Assembly: GCA_964622235.1 (NCBI GenBank)
Contig: CAZUNB010000027.1
Coordinates: 1 to 15,174, forward strand
From: CAZUNB01 sp964622235
GTDB lineage: Bacteria > Patescibacteriota > Saccharimonadia > Saccharimonadales > JAGPDM01
DNA length: 15,174 nt
Reading direction: 5' to 3'
The position numbers were made by a program, and so were the translations under genes. Positions 8,101 to 14,756 of the stretch are shown one piece after another (position 1 is the stretch's first letter; every line of letters begins with the position of its first letter). The notes beneath the pieces are model-generated. The model had not been told where the DNA came from and searched no databases. It worked only from the letters and a program-made list of their open reading frames with translations.

Positions 8101-8158
8101 TGTGAAAAGTAATCCTGGCGGTACTACTAAAGGCGGTAGTTTTAAAACTACTTATTAG
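5135..8158 (+). CDS. Bifunctional class A penicillin-binding protein (PBP1A family) with polybasic N-tail and Ig-like C-terminal domains
   Basis: This enzyme polymerises lipid II into glycan strands and cross-links stem peptides, building peptidoglycan outside the membrane. Residues 1-100 are cytoplasmic and extremely basic (35 K/R against 4 D/E). One membrane helix lies at about 106-127. The GT51 glycosyltransferase domain has catalytic Glu186 in EDQDF, then GGSTITQQ (218-225) and ELERIYSKDEILNLYLN (250-266). The transpeptidase domain has S467-x-x-K470 within RQPGSSFKP, S522-L-N524 and K647-T-G649, so both activities look intact. A Gly-rich linker (808-820) leads to two beta-rich Ig-like domains at about 837-921 and 925-1006. 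Outside the membrane, cysteines occur as C313/C359, C770/C832 and C959/C986, possibly disulfides. At 1007 residues it is longer than usual because of both extra ends. It is the only plus-strand gene here and ends 11 nt inside the convergent PIN/TRAM gene. Confidence 0.95.
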   Translation: MSVKKSNGKQLPKKRISSSVKAKKDTIKSNIRLRGRKPHRSKARDASSKLRQIGKKNHTKLSKKEHNRRAYLKNAPDGRIQRLLWRLHPKRVAKYWFSKRGAKMMLKLCSAGFVVLVLASFGVYAYFRSELPNPDEVNSKVLAENTRFYDRSGKTLLFELSGDQNRRIVKFEDMSPNIKEATIAIEDQDFYQHGGFSLRGITRAFINNARGETGSVQGGSTITQQYVKNSFLTKEKSYTRKIKELILSVELERIYSKDEILNLYLNEIPYGGTIYGVESAAQNYFDKSAKDLTIDQAAFLASIPQQPGLYNPCDQSRFSKDQFLVRQDRVISNMKKTGDINAEQAKVATEADTLSTVNCSFNPYKDAIAPHFVDEVQKQLLETYGQALVRQGGLEVKTTLDLPTQALAEKTVKEFIPLVDSVGGDNMALTAGDQRNGQILAMVGSREYGYKDYGSYNAATALRQPGSSFKPYAYAELFETGKWGPGSTLYDLKTDFNGYVPLNFNATQFNGAIPIRRALGQSLNIPAVKALHIAGIDNVIAQAKSQGISSLNDRERYGLAIVLGAGEVKLSDMVTAYGSFATNGMHYDQTYILKVTNSKGEVLQENNKQPGKRVLDDQVAFLIGDMLSDRSVRAGVLNGLKNNVAVKTGTTSDVKDFWTMGYSDYITAGVWVGNHDNKRMGYRESSLSIAPIFVSFMNNIHQQNNWQGKDFEKPKGLKQVTLDLDTGKLPTSGTGRKTTDLFPSYYNAGKVESKQQFVIDTVSGKLATDCTPPNTREQVSSNGIDAEIPSSDPMYASWLKPIRAWAAGRGKSAGGGGGASVNAAEKDDIHKCDDKKASIGSISATDIGGGRYRLTATVSQGTHALESVSFSVDGGQAGSTSPSGSGTFSIETNLGGGSHSVSVKVVDKAKYEVEGSSTVTVAGSGFSITGPNGNVAFGSQTLQWTSDPSASTYSVTWSCSGGPSGGNPSVATTSFATTNIPVNKTCTFSVKSNPGGTTKGGSFKTTY
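8136..8151. repeat. Perfect 16-bp palindrome at the convergent gene junction, possible weak bidirectional terminator
   Basis: GTAGTTTTAAAACTAC is its own reverse complement and covers the PIN/TRAM stop codon, ending 7 nt before the end of the PBP gene. As RNA it could form a 6-bp stem with a TTAA loop; on the plus strand it is followed by a T-rich stretch. The stem is AT-rich and short, so terminator function is uncertain. No other terminator is visible between these two genes. Confidence 0.3.
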
Positions 8159-8882
8159 ATTTCTTTTCATCAGATTTCACACCAACCAATTCTGCGAACA
8201 TCATTTTGCCAGCGACCGTCTGCAGGCTACGGCCAATTTCGACATTAACAATTTTACCAATACTTTTAGCACCTTTATCAACTACGACCATTGTGCCGTC
8301 ATCAAGATAGCCAACAGCTTGGCCGCGATCACTACCCTTTTGTACTAGCTTAATCTCGATCTTCTGTCCTGGCAAAATGACTGGGCGAAGCAGTTGTGAT
8401 AGCTCATTAACATTTAAGACTAAAACTCCTTCGATATCGGCTACCTTATTCAAATTATAATCAGTAGTGTAGAGCGATGCTTTTCGTTTTTTAGCGAGCA
8501 GAACTAGCTTGTCATCTACCGCTCGATCATCATCAGCCAGCTCACGAATAATACGCAGATCGACTGCTTTATTTTTTTGTAATGCTGAAATAGCGTCCAG
8601 TCCGTCCCTTGCCCGGGCTCGCTTCATAGGGTCTTTGCCGTCTGCAAGCCCTTGTAGCTCTAAAATTACAAATTGTGGTACCAACAGCGTCCCAGGTATG
8701 AATCCTGTTCGTGCAAGCTCGAGGATACGTCCATCAATCAGCGCGCAAGTATCAATTAAGACCTCGTTTCCGCTATTCGCGTGAGAAGTTTGTGAGCCAG
8801 TTGTTTTTTTGCTTCTCATACTCGTGATGACGTAAATCAGAAACCCAGTCTGAATTAATAAAATTATAAAAATGTATATCAT
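8148..8882 (-). CDS. Membrane-anchored PIN/TRAM domain protein, YacL type
   Basis: A 244-residue protein with one N-terminal membrane helix (1-20), a PIN nuclease-like domain and a C-terminal TRAM domain. The PIN domain opens with VLIDTCALIDGRI (41-53), where D44 is the expected first metal ligand. FVILELQGLAD follows, and acidic residues sit in ADDDRAVDDKLV and TTDYNLNK, so the metal site of a ribonuclease could be complete. The TRAM domain begins near PGQKIEIKLVQKG and probably binds RNA. Known YacL proteins combine several membrane helices with PIN and TRAM; here only one helix remains. RNA cleavage by this family is inferred from the fold. The gene starts 15 nt after radA with an AAGGAAA ribosome-binding site, and its tail overlaps the convergent PBP gene. 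Its place after clpC and radA repeats the Firmicutes order. Confidence 0.9.
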   Translation of the reverse strand: MIYIFIILLIQTGFLIYVITSMRSKKTTGSQTSHANSGNEVLIDTCALIDGRILELARTGFIPGTLLVPQFVILELQGLADGKDPMKRARARDGLDAISALQKNKAVDLRIIRELADDDRAVDDKLVLLAKKRKASLYTTDYNLNKVADIEGVLVLNVNELSQLLRPVILPGQKIEIKLVQKGSDRGQAVGYLDDGTMVVVDKGAKSIGKIVNVEIGRSLQTVAGKMMFAELVGVKSDEKKSNK

Positions 8883-8897
8883 GTAATGTTTTCCTTG

Positions 8898-10235
8898 TTA
8901 TTTTTTTAAATAAGAATTGAGTGCGTCGCGTAAGTTACTAACGCCACTATTCTTGCCATTTGAGTCCTTGGGACCAATAATATTTGTGAAGCCGAGTTTC
9001 TTGGCTTCAGCTATACGTTTATCGGCTTGCGCCACGGAACGAATCTCACCACTAAGACCAACTTCACCAAACACGACACAATCTTCTGGTAGCGACATTC
9101 CCTTCGAAGCACTCGCTATCGCCATAGTTACAGCGAGGTCAGCCGCGGGTTCGTTAATTTTGATACCGCCAACAATATTGACATAGACGTCTTTATCACT
9201 CAAATCAAGTTTGGTGCGTTGATTGAGAACCGCAACGAGTAAATTCAATCGATTAAGGTCAATCCCTACTGCAGTGCGTTTTGGGTAACCAAAGCTTGTC
9301 GCTCCTACCAAAGCTTGTACCTCTACCAAGATTGCACGACTGCCTTCAAGCGCAGCCAAAACAACTGAGCCATCAGTAGTTTGTCGCTCGGCCAACAAGG
9401 CAGCTGATGGGTTTTCAACCGGCACTAGGCCTTTTTCTTTCATTTCAAAAATCCCTAATTCATTAGTGCTGCCAAAACGGTTTTTAACTGCACGAAGCAT
9501 CTTAAATCCACCATAACGATCACCCTCCAACTGCAAAACAACATCAACCAAGTGCTCAAGAATTTTCGGTCCTGCAATTGAACCTTCCTTGGTAACATGA
9601 CCAACAATCAGCAAGGTGGTATTAGTTTGTTTAGCAACAGCTTGGAGCTGCTGGGCAGACTTGGTTATCTGACTGACACTACCAGGTGCACTATCTACAC
9701 TTGACAAACCAATAGTCTGAATTGAATCAACAATAATTATAGCATGATTATCTTGAGCAATGGTCTGCGTGATATCGTCAGTTGAAGTAGACGCCGCAAA
9801 TTCAAGCTCGGATGAACCCAGTCCGAGTCGTGCAGCTCTAATGGCAACCTGGTGGTTTGACTCCTCACCGCTAACATAGAGTGTTTTTTGTTTCTTGGAT
9901 ATGGCAGCTGCAACCTGCAATAGAATCGTTGACTTACCAATGCCCGGCTCACCTGCAATGAGGACAACGCTCCCAGCTACTAAACCACCGCCCAAAACTT
10001 CATCAACAGATGACATCTCGGTACTAACGCGTTTTTGGACGGTTTTTTTCTCGAGGGCTATCGTGGTACTTTTTAGCGACGAGCCGTGGGAGCTAATCTT
10101 GCCGCCACTGGCGCTAGCCACTCTGAATTCAACAAGTGTGTTCCAGCTCTGACAACTATCACACTTGCCAGACCACTTCGAAAATGTGTCACCACAATTT
10201 TCGCAGACATAACTTTGATTATTTCTTTTTGCCAT
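8898..10235 (-). CDS. radA: DNA repair protein RadA (Sms)
   Basis: RadA is a RecA-like ATPase that promotes branch migration and processing of recombination intermediates. The 445 residues fit the usual 450-460. An N-terminal C4 zinc finger has C11, C14, C25 and C28. The RecA core carries Walker A GEPGIGKST at 95-103, an IIIVDSIQT Walker B region at 167-174, and the RadA-specific KNRFG at 251-255. The C-terminal third is the Lon-protease-like domain, including VNIVGGIKINEPAADLA and GEVGLSGEIRSV; in RadA it acts in DNA binding rather than proteolysis. The ATG at 10235 has an AAGGAAAG site upstream at rather long spacing. It sits downstream of clpC and the zincin, 5 nt after the end of the zincin's extended frame, and 15 nt before the PIN/TRAM gene. 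Confidence 0.97.
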   Translation of the reverse strand: MAKRNNQSYVCENCGDTFSKWSGKCDSCQSWNTLVEFRVASASGGKISSHGSSLKSTTIALEKKTVQKRVSTEMSSVDEVLGGGLVAGSVVLIAGEPGIGKSTILLQVAAAISKKQKTLYVSGEESNHQVAIRAARLGLGSSELEFAASTSTDDITQTIAQDNHAIIIVDSIQTIGLSSVDSAPGSVSQITKSAQQLQAVAKQTNTTLLIVGHVTKEGSIAGPKILEHLVDVVLQLEGDRYGGFKMLRAVKNRFGSTNELGIFEMKEKGLVPVENPSAALLAERQTTDGSVVLAALEGSRAILVEVQALVGATSFGYPKRTAVGIDLNRLNLLVAVLNQRTKLDLSDKDVYVNIVGGIKINEPAADLAVTMAIASASKGMSLPEDCVVFGEVGLSGEIRSVAQADKRIAEAKKLGFTNIIGPKDSNGKNSGVSNLRDALNSYLKK

Positions 10236-10240
10236 CTAGT

Positions 10241-10321
10241 TTAGCTTTCCTTCTTTACCGGTTCTTTGTATTTTGAGTTAATAGATTTCTGTAAATCCTG
10301 TTGGCGTATCACAATATCGTT
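10241..10321 (-). other. In-frame continuation of the zincin gene beyond its TAG codon
   Basis: After the TAG at 10324-10322 the zincin reading frame stays open for 26 codons (NDIVIRQQDLQKSINSKYK, then EPVKKES) and ends in TAA at 10243-10241. This tail is hydrophilic and continues the character of the preceding coiled coil. The TAA lies 5 nt before the radA start, matching the tight spacing elsewhere in these operons, while the TAG leaves an otherwise unexplained 86-nt gap. One C-to-T change would turn a CAG Gln codon into this TAG. A 26-codon open stretch can occur by chance, so the case rests on spacing and composition together. Confidence 0.5.
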
Positions 10322-11239
10322 CTATACAGATATCTTTGCGTTGTATGAATCGATATTCTGGTTATAGCCCGTAAGCATATTGTTATAAGACCGTACCAAC
10401 TGATTCTGACGGGGTATCAAACTATTATAGCTTGCTATGTTTTCGGTTGAAGAGTAACTATCGAGCTGTGAATTAATAGTACTAAGCTCGCTGTTAATTT
10501 CTGCCAAACTAGATTCTTGCTGGTTGATTGTCGCCTGTAGATTATTAATTTCTACATAGAGACTATTAGCTTGCTGCTCAATGTCTTTAAAAACCTGCGA
10601 GTATTCCCTATGCATCGAGACAATTGATAGGCGGTTTCTGAAATAACGAGAGTAGTATTCTTCGAGCTCAGGAGATATATCGCTAATCTCAGTTGCGATT
10701 AATGAATGAAGCTCATTGTTAACAACGCTCGCATCAGCTTCACGATATTGCTTCACGGTATCAAGAAAATCTGTTTCGGTTATCTTATTGAGCTGGCTCT
10801 CAAGCAGTGCATCAATTCTTATCCGTTCTGTCTCGTTCTTTGATAATCGTTTATAGACAGCATGTAGCATTTCATGTGCAGCAGTAACGTCCTCTACATT
10901 TTTCAACGACGGCTCATCGACGTTCAGAATAAACACTCTCTTTTCATCATAGCAACCAAGAACGTAGGTATATTCCGGGAAAGGACAATTGGAATTAAAA
11001 GTTTCTTTCTCGTCAACCTCTGGGTCGGAAATATAAAAAATCCGTTTTCCCTCATCAGTCATAGTAGTGCTAGAAGCGTAAGCCGCAACTCGCTCACTTG
11101 GTTGATAGTTTCTTAACGCATACCAATCATGGATCGACGAATAATTAAGAAAAACTGTCGCTAAGCCACCAATAAAGAGTGCTGGCATGAGCAAGCTACC
11201 TACTATTACTCGTGCAAAACCTTTTTCTCCTCTAGCCAT
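10322..11239 (-). CDS. Membrane-anchored HEMLH zinc metalloprotease-like protein with coiled-coil tail
   Basis: A 305-residue protein I cannot assign to a named family. A basic N-terminus precedes one membrane helix (about 9-31), which should place the rest outside the cell. A globular domain follows with a C85/C96 pair and a zincin motif in AAHEMLHAVY: H122, E123 and H126. The third zinc ligand may be E176 (in NNELHS) or E184, 50 or 58 residues later, as in gluzincins. From about 215 to 305 the sequence is rich in Gln, Asn, Ser and Leu in a coiled-coil pattern. The start ATG at 11239 has a good GAGGTGAG site. It lies 60 nt after clpC and is likely co-transcribed with it, so it may be a cell-envelope protease made during stress; that role is inferred. 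The frame ends at a TAG that may interrupt a longer gene, recorded separately. Confidence 0.82.
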   Translation of the reverse strand: MARGEKGFARVIVGSLLMPALFIGGLATVFLNYSSIHDWYALRNYQPSERVAAYASSTTMTDEGKRIFYISDPEVDEKETFNSNCPFPEYTYVLGCYDEKRVFILNVDEPSLKNVEDVTAAHEMLHAVYKRLSKNETERIRIDALLESQLNKITETDFLDTVKQYREADASVVNNELHSLIATEISDISPELEEYYSRYFRNRLSIVSMHREYSQVFKDIEQQANSLYVEINNLQATINQQESSLAEINSELSTINSQLDSYSSTENIASYNSLIPRQNQLVRSYNNMLTGYNQNIDSYNAKISV

Positions 11240-11299
11240 CTCACCTCTTAGATTACCACAATGGACATCTTCCTTAATTCTTATTTATCGACGAATCTG

Positions 11300-13780
11300 C
11301 TACTCGGCACTCACCGAAAACTCGAGTTTACCTTTTTTCGCAGAGATAGATACAACGTCACCTCGATTGTACTCACCAGATAGAACACCTTCGGCTAAGC
11401 GATCCTCAATGTGGTCCTGAATTGCTCGTCGCAATGGTCGAACGCCATCGGTAGCTGAGTAGCCATTTTTTAGCAGGACATTTCGAGCTGGCGCAGAAAC
11501 TTCAAGACCAAGATGCTGTTCATTCAAACGATTACTAAGATCTTGAAGTTGCAAATTTAGCACCTTCTTAGCTTCCGCTTTGGTCAAAGCCTGGAAGACA
11601 ATTACCTTATCAAGTCGATTCAAAAGTTCAGGTCGCATACTTTCACGTAAATCTGACAAGACTTTCTCGCTGACTTCAGCGTGCAAGCTATCTAATTCTT
11701 CTTTTTCGCTAGGCTTGGAGACACGAAAACCAAGCGTTGATTCTTTTCGTAAGCTTGAAGCACCAATATTGCTAGTCATAATAACGATGGTATTTGTGAA
11801 ATCGACTGATCGACCCTTCGCGTCCGTCAAATGACCATCTTCCAGAATTTGCAGTAGCAAGTTAAATACATCTGGGTGAGCTTTTTCTATCTCGTCGAAC
11901 AATAGTAGACTATACGGTTTTTTACGAACCTTATCAGTAAGTTGACCACCCTCTTCGTAGCCAACAAAGCCAGCTGGTGCTCCAATCAACCGAGAAGTTG
12001 TGTGGCGCTCACTAAACTCACTCATATCTATTTTTATCAGTGAGTCGTCATCGTCAAAAAGTTCACGAGCTAATACACGTGCAAGCTCTGTTTTACCAAC
12101 GCCACTAGGACCGAGGAATATAAACGAACCAATTGGACGACGACTATCTGAGACACCACTTCTATTTCGTCGAATTGACCGCGAAACAGCTTTAACAGCA
12201 GCTTTTTGCCCAATAATATTTTTACTTAGGTGCGTTTCAAGTCTTAAAAGATGATTAGCTTCTTGTCTAACAATTTTTTGCAAAGGTATGCCTGTCATGT
12301 TCGCTACAACTTCAGCAATGTCATCTTCATGAAGTTTAAGATTCTGCTTTTCGCTAGCTTTGGCTCGAGATTCTTCAAGCTTTGTTCGCAGTTGTGCGTA
12401 TCTGGTTTTATAAAGAGCCGCTCGTTCATAGTCTTCATCATCAACTGATTGTTCCATTTGTCGCTGGACACTTCGGAGTGAACGTTGCAAGTCACGTTGT
12501 TCAGCATCAATCACGCCGTTACTGATTCGTACATAAGCTGAACCTTCATCGATTAAGTCGACAGCCTTGTCTGGTAGCTGGCGATCATTGATATATCGAT
12601 CTGCCATACGAACGACTTCCGGTAACAAGTCTTCTGGAATTTTTACTCCATGATGATTCTGATAGTGTTTTCGTAATCCTTTCAGGATTGCGACCGTCTG
12701 TTCAGGACTAGTTTCTGGCACATTGACGGGTTGAAAGCGTCGCTCTAGCGCACTATCTTTTTCAATAAATTTTTTATATTCAGCATCAGTCGTAGCACCG
12801 ATTACTCGCAATTGTCCCCGTGCTAGAGCTGGCTTTAGCAAGTTAGCGACATCCATTGAGCCTTCAGCTGAACCCGCTCCCATTATTAAATGCAACTCGT
12901 CAATAAACAAAATTATATTTGGATCGTCCTGTAGCTCTTCCATCATTTTCTTTAAACGACCTTCGAATTCACCACGGTACTTAGTTCCTGCGACTAAACT
13001 TGTTAAATCAAGCGAAATGATTCTCTTATCGAGTAGTGGTTCTGGCACGTCGTCATTGACAATCTTTTGGGCTAAACCTTCAACAATCGCAGTCTTTCCA
13101 ACACCAGCGTCACCGAGTAAAACGGGATTATTCTTGGTGCGACGGACCAAGATTGTAATCATCCGTAGTAATTGATCTTCGCGACCTATCAACGGGTCTA
13201 GCTCGTCATTCTGAGCTTGCTTCGTAACATCAATTCCGAAATAATCAATCGCCGAACGTTTTTTTCCACGGCGACGAGACTTGCTGTTTGAAGTGTCAGA
13301 CTCAGCTTCATATTGTTGATTATTAAGATAACTCTCTACGGAACCTTTTAAGTTTTCTACGTCGACACTCATGTCTCCGAGTAGAACAGTTGAGCGTGCA
13401 TTCTTCTGGTTAATCAAACAAAACAGAATATGTTCGGTACCACAATACATTTGATTAAATTCACGGGCAATATCCCAGCTCATTTTAAGAGTCAGCTTTG
13501 CAGTTTCACTAAGACCTCTGGCCTCAGCTTGCTGAATACGAACGCGTGGAGTCAAGTTAAGAGCGGTTTTAGCTCGTTCAAAATCAACTCCAGCAGTATC
13601 AAGCATTTGAGCAGCTACTGATGTATTCTGGGATAGGACACCTAGCAGAATATGCTCAGTGCCAATGTAACTACTGCCGAAACCCCGAGCAATTTCATCA
13701 GCAGCAATCAAACTTTCTTTGGCGTTGTTAGTAAGCCTATCTGCATAAGGTGAAAAATCGAATAAATGTGATCGTGACAT
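11300..13780 (-). CDS. clpC: ATP-dependent Clp protease ATP-binding subunit ClpC
   Basis: ClpC is a hexameric Hsp100 unfoldase that threads substrate proteins into ClpP for degradation in the cytoplasm. At 826 residues it matches the family (about 810-850). Two Clp N-terminal repeats cover about 1-150. The first AAA+ domain has Walker A GDAGVGKT (223-230), Walker B LFIDE (291-295) and pore loop KYRG. The middle domain contains a UVR-like EDYERAALYKTRYAQL (449-464), typical of ClpC rather than ClpB. The second AAA+ domain has Walker A GPSGVGKT (557-564), Walker B LLFDE (626-630) and pore loop GFVG. The tripeptide LGF (683-685) is the expected ClpP-docking loop. The ATG at 13780 has AGGAG (13789-13785) with 4 nt spacing. 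A CIRCE operator over its promoter implies repression by HrcA and heat-shock induction. It is the first gene of the zincin–radA–PIN/TRAM operon. Confidence 0.97.
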   Translation of the reverse strand: MSRSHLFDFSPYADRLTNNAKESLIAADEIARGFGSSYIGTEHILLGVLSQNTSVAAQMLDTAGVDFERAKTALNLTPRVRIQQAEARGLSETAKLTLKMSWDIAREFNQMYCGTEHILFCLINQKNARSTVLLGDMSVDVENLKGSVESYLNNQQYEAESDTSNSKSRRRGKKRSAIDYFGIDVTKQAQNDELDPLIGREDQLLRMITILVRRTKNNPVLLGDAGVGKTAIVEGLAQKIVNDDVPEPLLDKRIISLDLTSLVAGTKYRGEFEGRLKKMMEELQDDPNIILFIDELHLIMGAGSAEGSMDVANLLKPALARGQLRVIGATTDAEYKKFIEKDSALERRFQPVNVPETSPEQTVAILKGLRKHYQNHHGVKIPEDLLPEVVRMADRYINDRQLPDKAVDLIDEGSAYVRISNGVIDAEQRDLQRSLRSVQRQMEQSVDDEDYERAALYKTRYAQLRTKLEESRAKASEKQNLKLHEDDIAEVVANMTGIPLQKIVRQEANHLLRLETHLSKNIIGQKAAVKAVSRSIRRNRSGVSDSRRPIGSFIFLGPSGVGKTELARVLARELFDDDDSLIKIDMSEFSERHTTSRLIGAPAGFVGYEEGGQLTDKVRKKPYSLLLFDEIEKAHPDVFNLLLQILEDGHLTDAKGRSVDFTNTIVIMTSNIGASSLRKESTLGFRVSKPSEKEELDSLHAEVSEKVLSDLRESMRPELLNRLDKVIVFQALTKAEAKKVLNLQLQDLSNRLNEQHLGLEVSAPARNVLLKNGYSATDGVRPLRRAIQDHIEDRLAEGVLSGEYNRGDVVSISAKKGKLEFSVSAE

Positions 13781-13802
13781 GCAACTCCTAAATTACCATT
13801 AC

Positions 13803-13832
13803 AGTATAACGGACTTGGCACTCAGCTTGCAA
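13803..13832 (-). promoter_or_regulatory. clpC promoter
   Basis: On the minus strand, a -35-like TTGCAA (13832-13827, four of six matches) and a -10-like TATACT (13808-13803, five of six) are separated by 18 nt. Transcription would start near 13797, giving a short leader that includes the AGGAG at 13789-13785. The -35 lies inside the spacer of the CIRCE operator, so bound HrcA would block RNA polymerase directly. Confidence 0.6.
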
Positions 13833-13841
13833 GAGTGCCAA
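13815..13841. promoter_or_regulatory. CIRCE operator (HrcA binding site) of clpC
   Basis: TTGGCACTC, nine bases, then GAGTGCCAA: a perfect 9-bp inverted repeat with a 9-bp spacer, differing from the consensus TTAGCACTC-N9-GAGTGCTAA at one position per arm. CIRCE is the operator of the heat-shock repressor HrcA, usually found before groESL, dnaK or hrcA operons. Here it overlaps the clpC promoter and lies immediately after the stop codon of the upstream dehydrogenase-like gene. No CtsR-type tandem heptad is seen. Confidence 0.93.
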
Positions 13842-14756
13842 TCACTGTTCTTGGAATGCAAGGTTCTGAGGATTTCCTTCAATGTAACTAACAATATTTT
13901 CAAAACAAATACGACTAGCTTCACGTATCGTGGTCTCTGTATAGGCTGCAATATGTGGTGTTACCGACACTGAATCAGTGTTTAGTAATTTTTTGTACAG
14001 AATATCATTTACATCGTAATTAAGACTACTTGCATTGTCAGTTATATAATGTGAGAATTCATCTTTTGTTAAAGCCATAAATAAATCATCATAGTTTTTT
14101 GTCTCAGCTCGACTGACCGACAAAAAGACTGAATTTTTATTTAAATTGTCGAAAAATACCTTGTTGAACATTTTCTCAGTCGATGAATTCTCTGACACGC
14201 AATCAATAACAAAATCTTGATTCCTCGTCTTTTCGAAAATATCATCATTGCGAGTACAAAATTCAACCTCAGCACCGAGTGATAGAAGTTTCCCACCAAC
14301 TTCTATTCCTATGTTTCCTTTACCTATAATGCATACTTTTGAATTATAGATTGTTTTACAGATCACTGGTTTTGGCTCATCAATTTCTGTCGTATTTACA
14401 AAATCATCGAGTCTTCGAACATGTCGCAGCATCATTGCTACTACCCATTCACTGACTGCAATTTTGTTACATCCTGGGCTGGTTGATAACAAGACTCCAT
14501 TGTCTTTAAAAATTTGTTTCTGCATAAATTTCGTTGATACGGATGGCACAGTTAGATAAACGTTTTTGATATTCATCCAAGCCTCAGATAATCCGGTAAT
14601 ATGGGAGCAAATAATATTTGCACCTTGAACACGTCGCAACCAATCTTCTCCCGAAGATGGTTGTGTATCATAAAACTTAATACTGCTAGAAAGACCTGTC
14701 AGCTTACTACGTTGTTCGGCTGTAAAACCGATATCCTGGGTAACAACAATTTTCAT
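13842..14756 (-). CDS. D-isomer-specific 2-hydroxyacid dehydrogenase-like protein, catalytic Glu missing
   Basis: Members of this family reduce 2-keto acids or oxidise D-2-hydroxy acids with NAD(H); phosphoglycerate dehydrogenase is one example. The 304 residues fit the family. SPGCNKIAVSEW (93-104) corresponds to the usual PGxNxxAVAE, and the NAD-binding loop GKGNIG is at 145-150. The catalytic Arg is R216 in SVSRAE, and the catalytic His is H268 in TPHIAAYT. The Glu that normally lies 29 residues after Arg and 23 before His falls at L245, and no Glu is nearby, so the triad is incomplete. The usual GVGxDNID segment is also degraded (LTVPSVSTKFM). The gene is clearly more AT-rich than clpC, which suggests relaxed constraint or acquisition by transfer. 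No Shine-Dalgarno sequence is visible before the ATG at 14756. It follows nusA by 28 nt and ends directly against the CIRCE element. The substrate is unknown. Confidence 0.85.
   Translation of the reverse strand: MKIVVTQDIGFTAEQRSKLTGLSSSIKFYDTQPSSGEDWLRRVQGANIICSHITGLSEAWMNIKNVYLTVPSVSTKFMQKQIFKDNGVLLSTSPGCNKIAVSEWVVAMMLRHVRRLDDFVNTTEIDEPKPVICKTIYNSKVCIIGKGNIGIEVGGKLLSLGAEVEFCTRNDDIFEKTRNQDFVIDCVSENSSTEKMFNKVFFDNLNKNSVFLSVSRAETKNYDDLFMALTKDEFSHYITDNASSLNYDVNDILYKKLLNTDSVSVTPHIAAYTETTIREASRICFENIVSYIEGNPQNLAFQEQ

Noticed and set aside
7682..8158. Gly/Ser-rich C-terminal region of the PBP as a tandem repeat array
   Set aside because: The region is of low complexity in places, but no unit repeats with constant spacing; two Ig-like domains explain it better.
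3824..10324. TAG used as a sense codon throughout (alternative code)
   Set aside because: TAG also ends tyrS, the PBP, the PIN/TRAM protein and clpC at the expected family lengths. After the PIN/TRAM gene and clpC, readthrough would add at most a few codons. TGA and TAA also act as normal stops.
11248..11268. Six-codon ORF (MSIVVI) with AAGGAAG upstream, between clpC and the zincin gene, as a leader peptide
   Set aside because: Its SD-like sequence is only 0-2 nt from the ATG, it has no regulatory codon run or attenuator hairpin, and so short an ORF is expected by chance.
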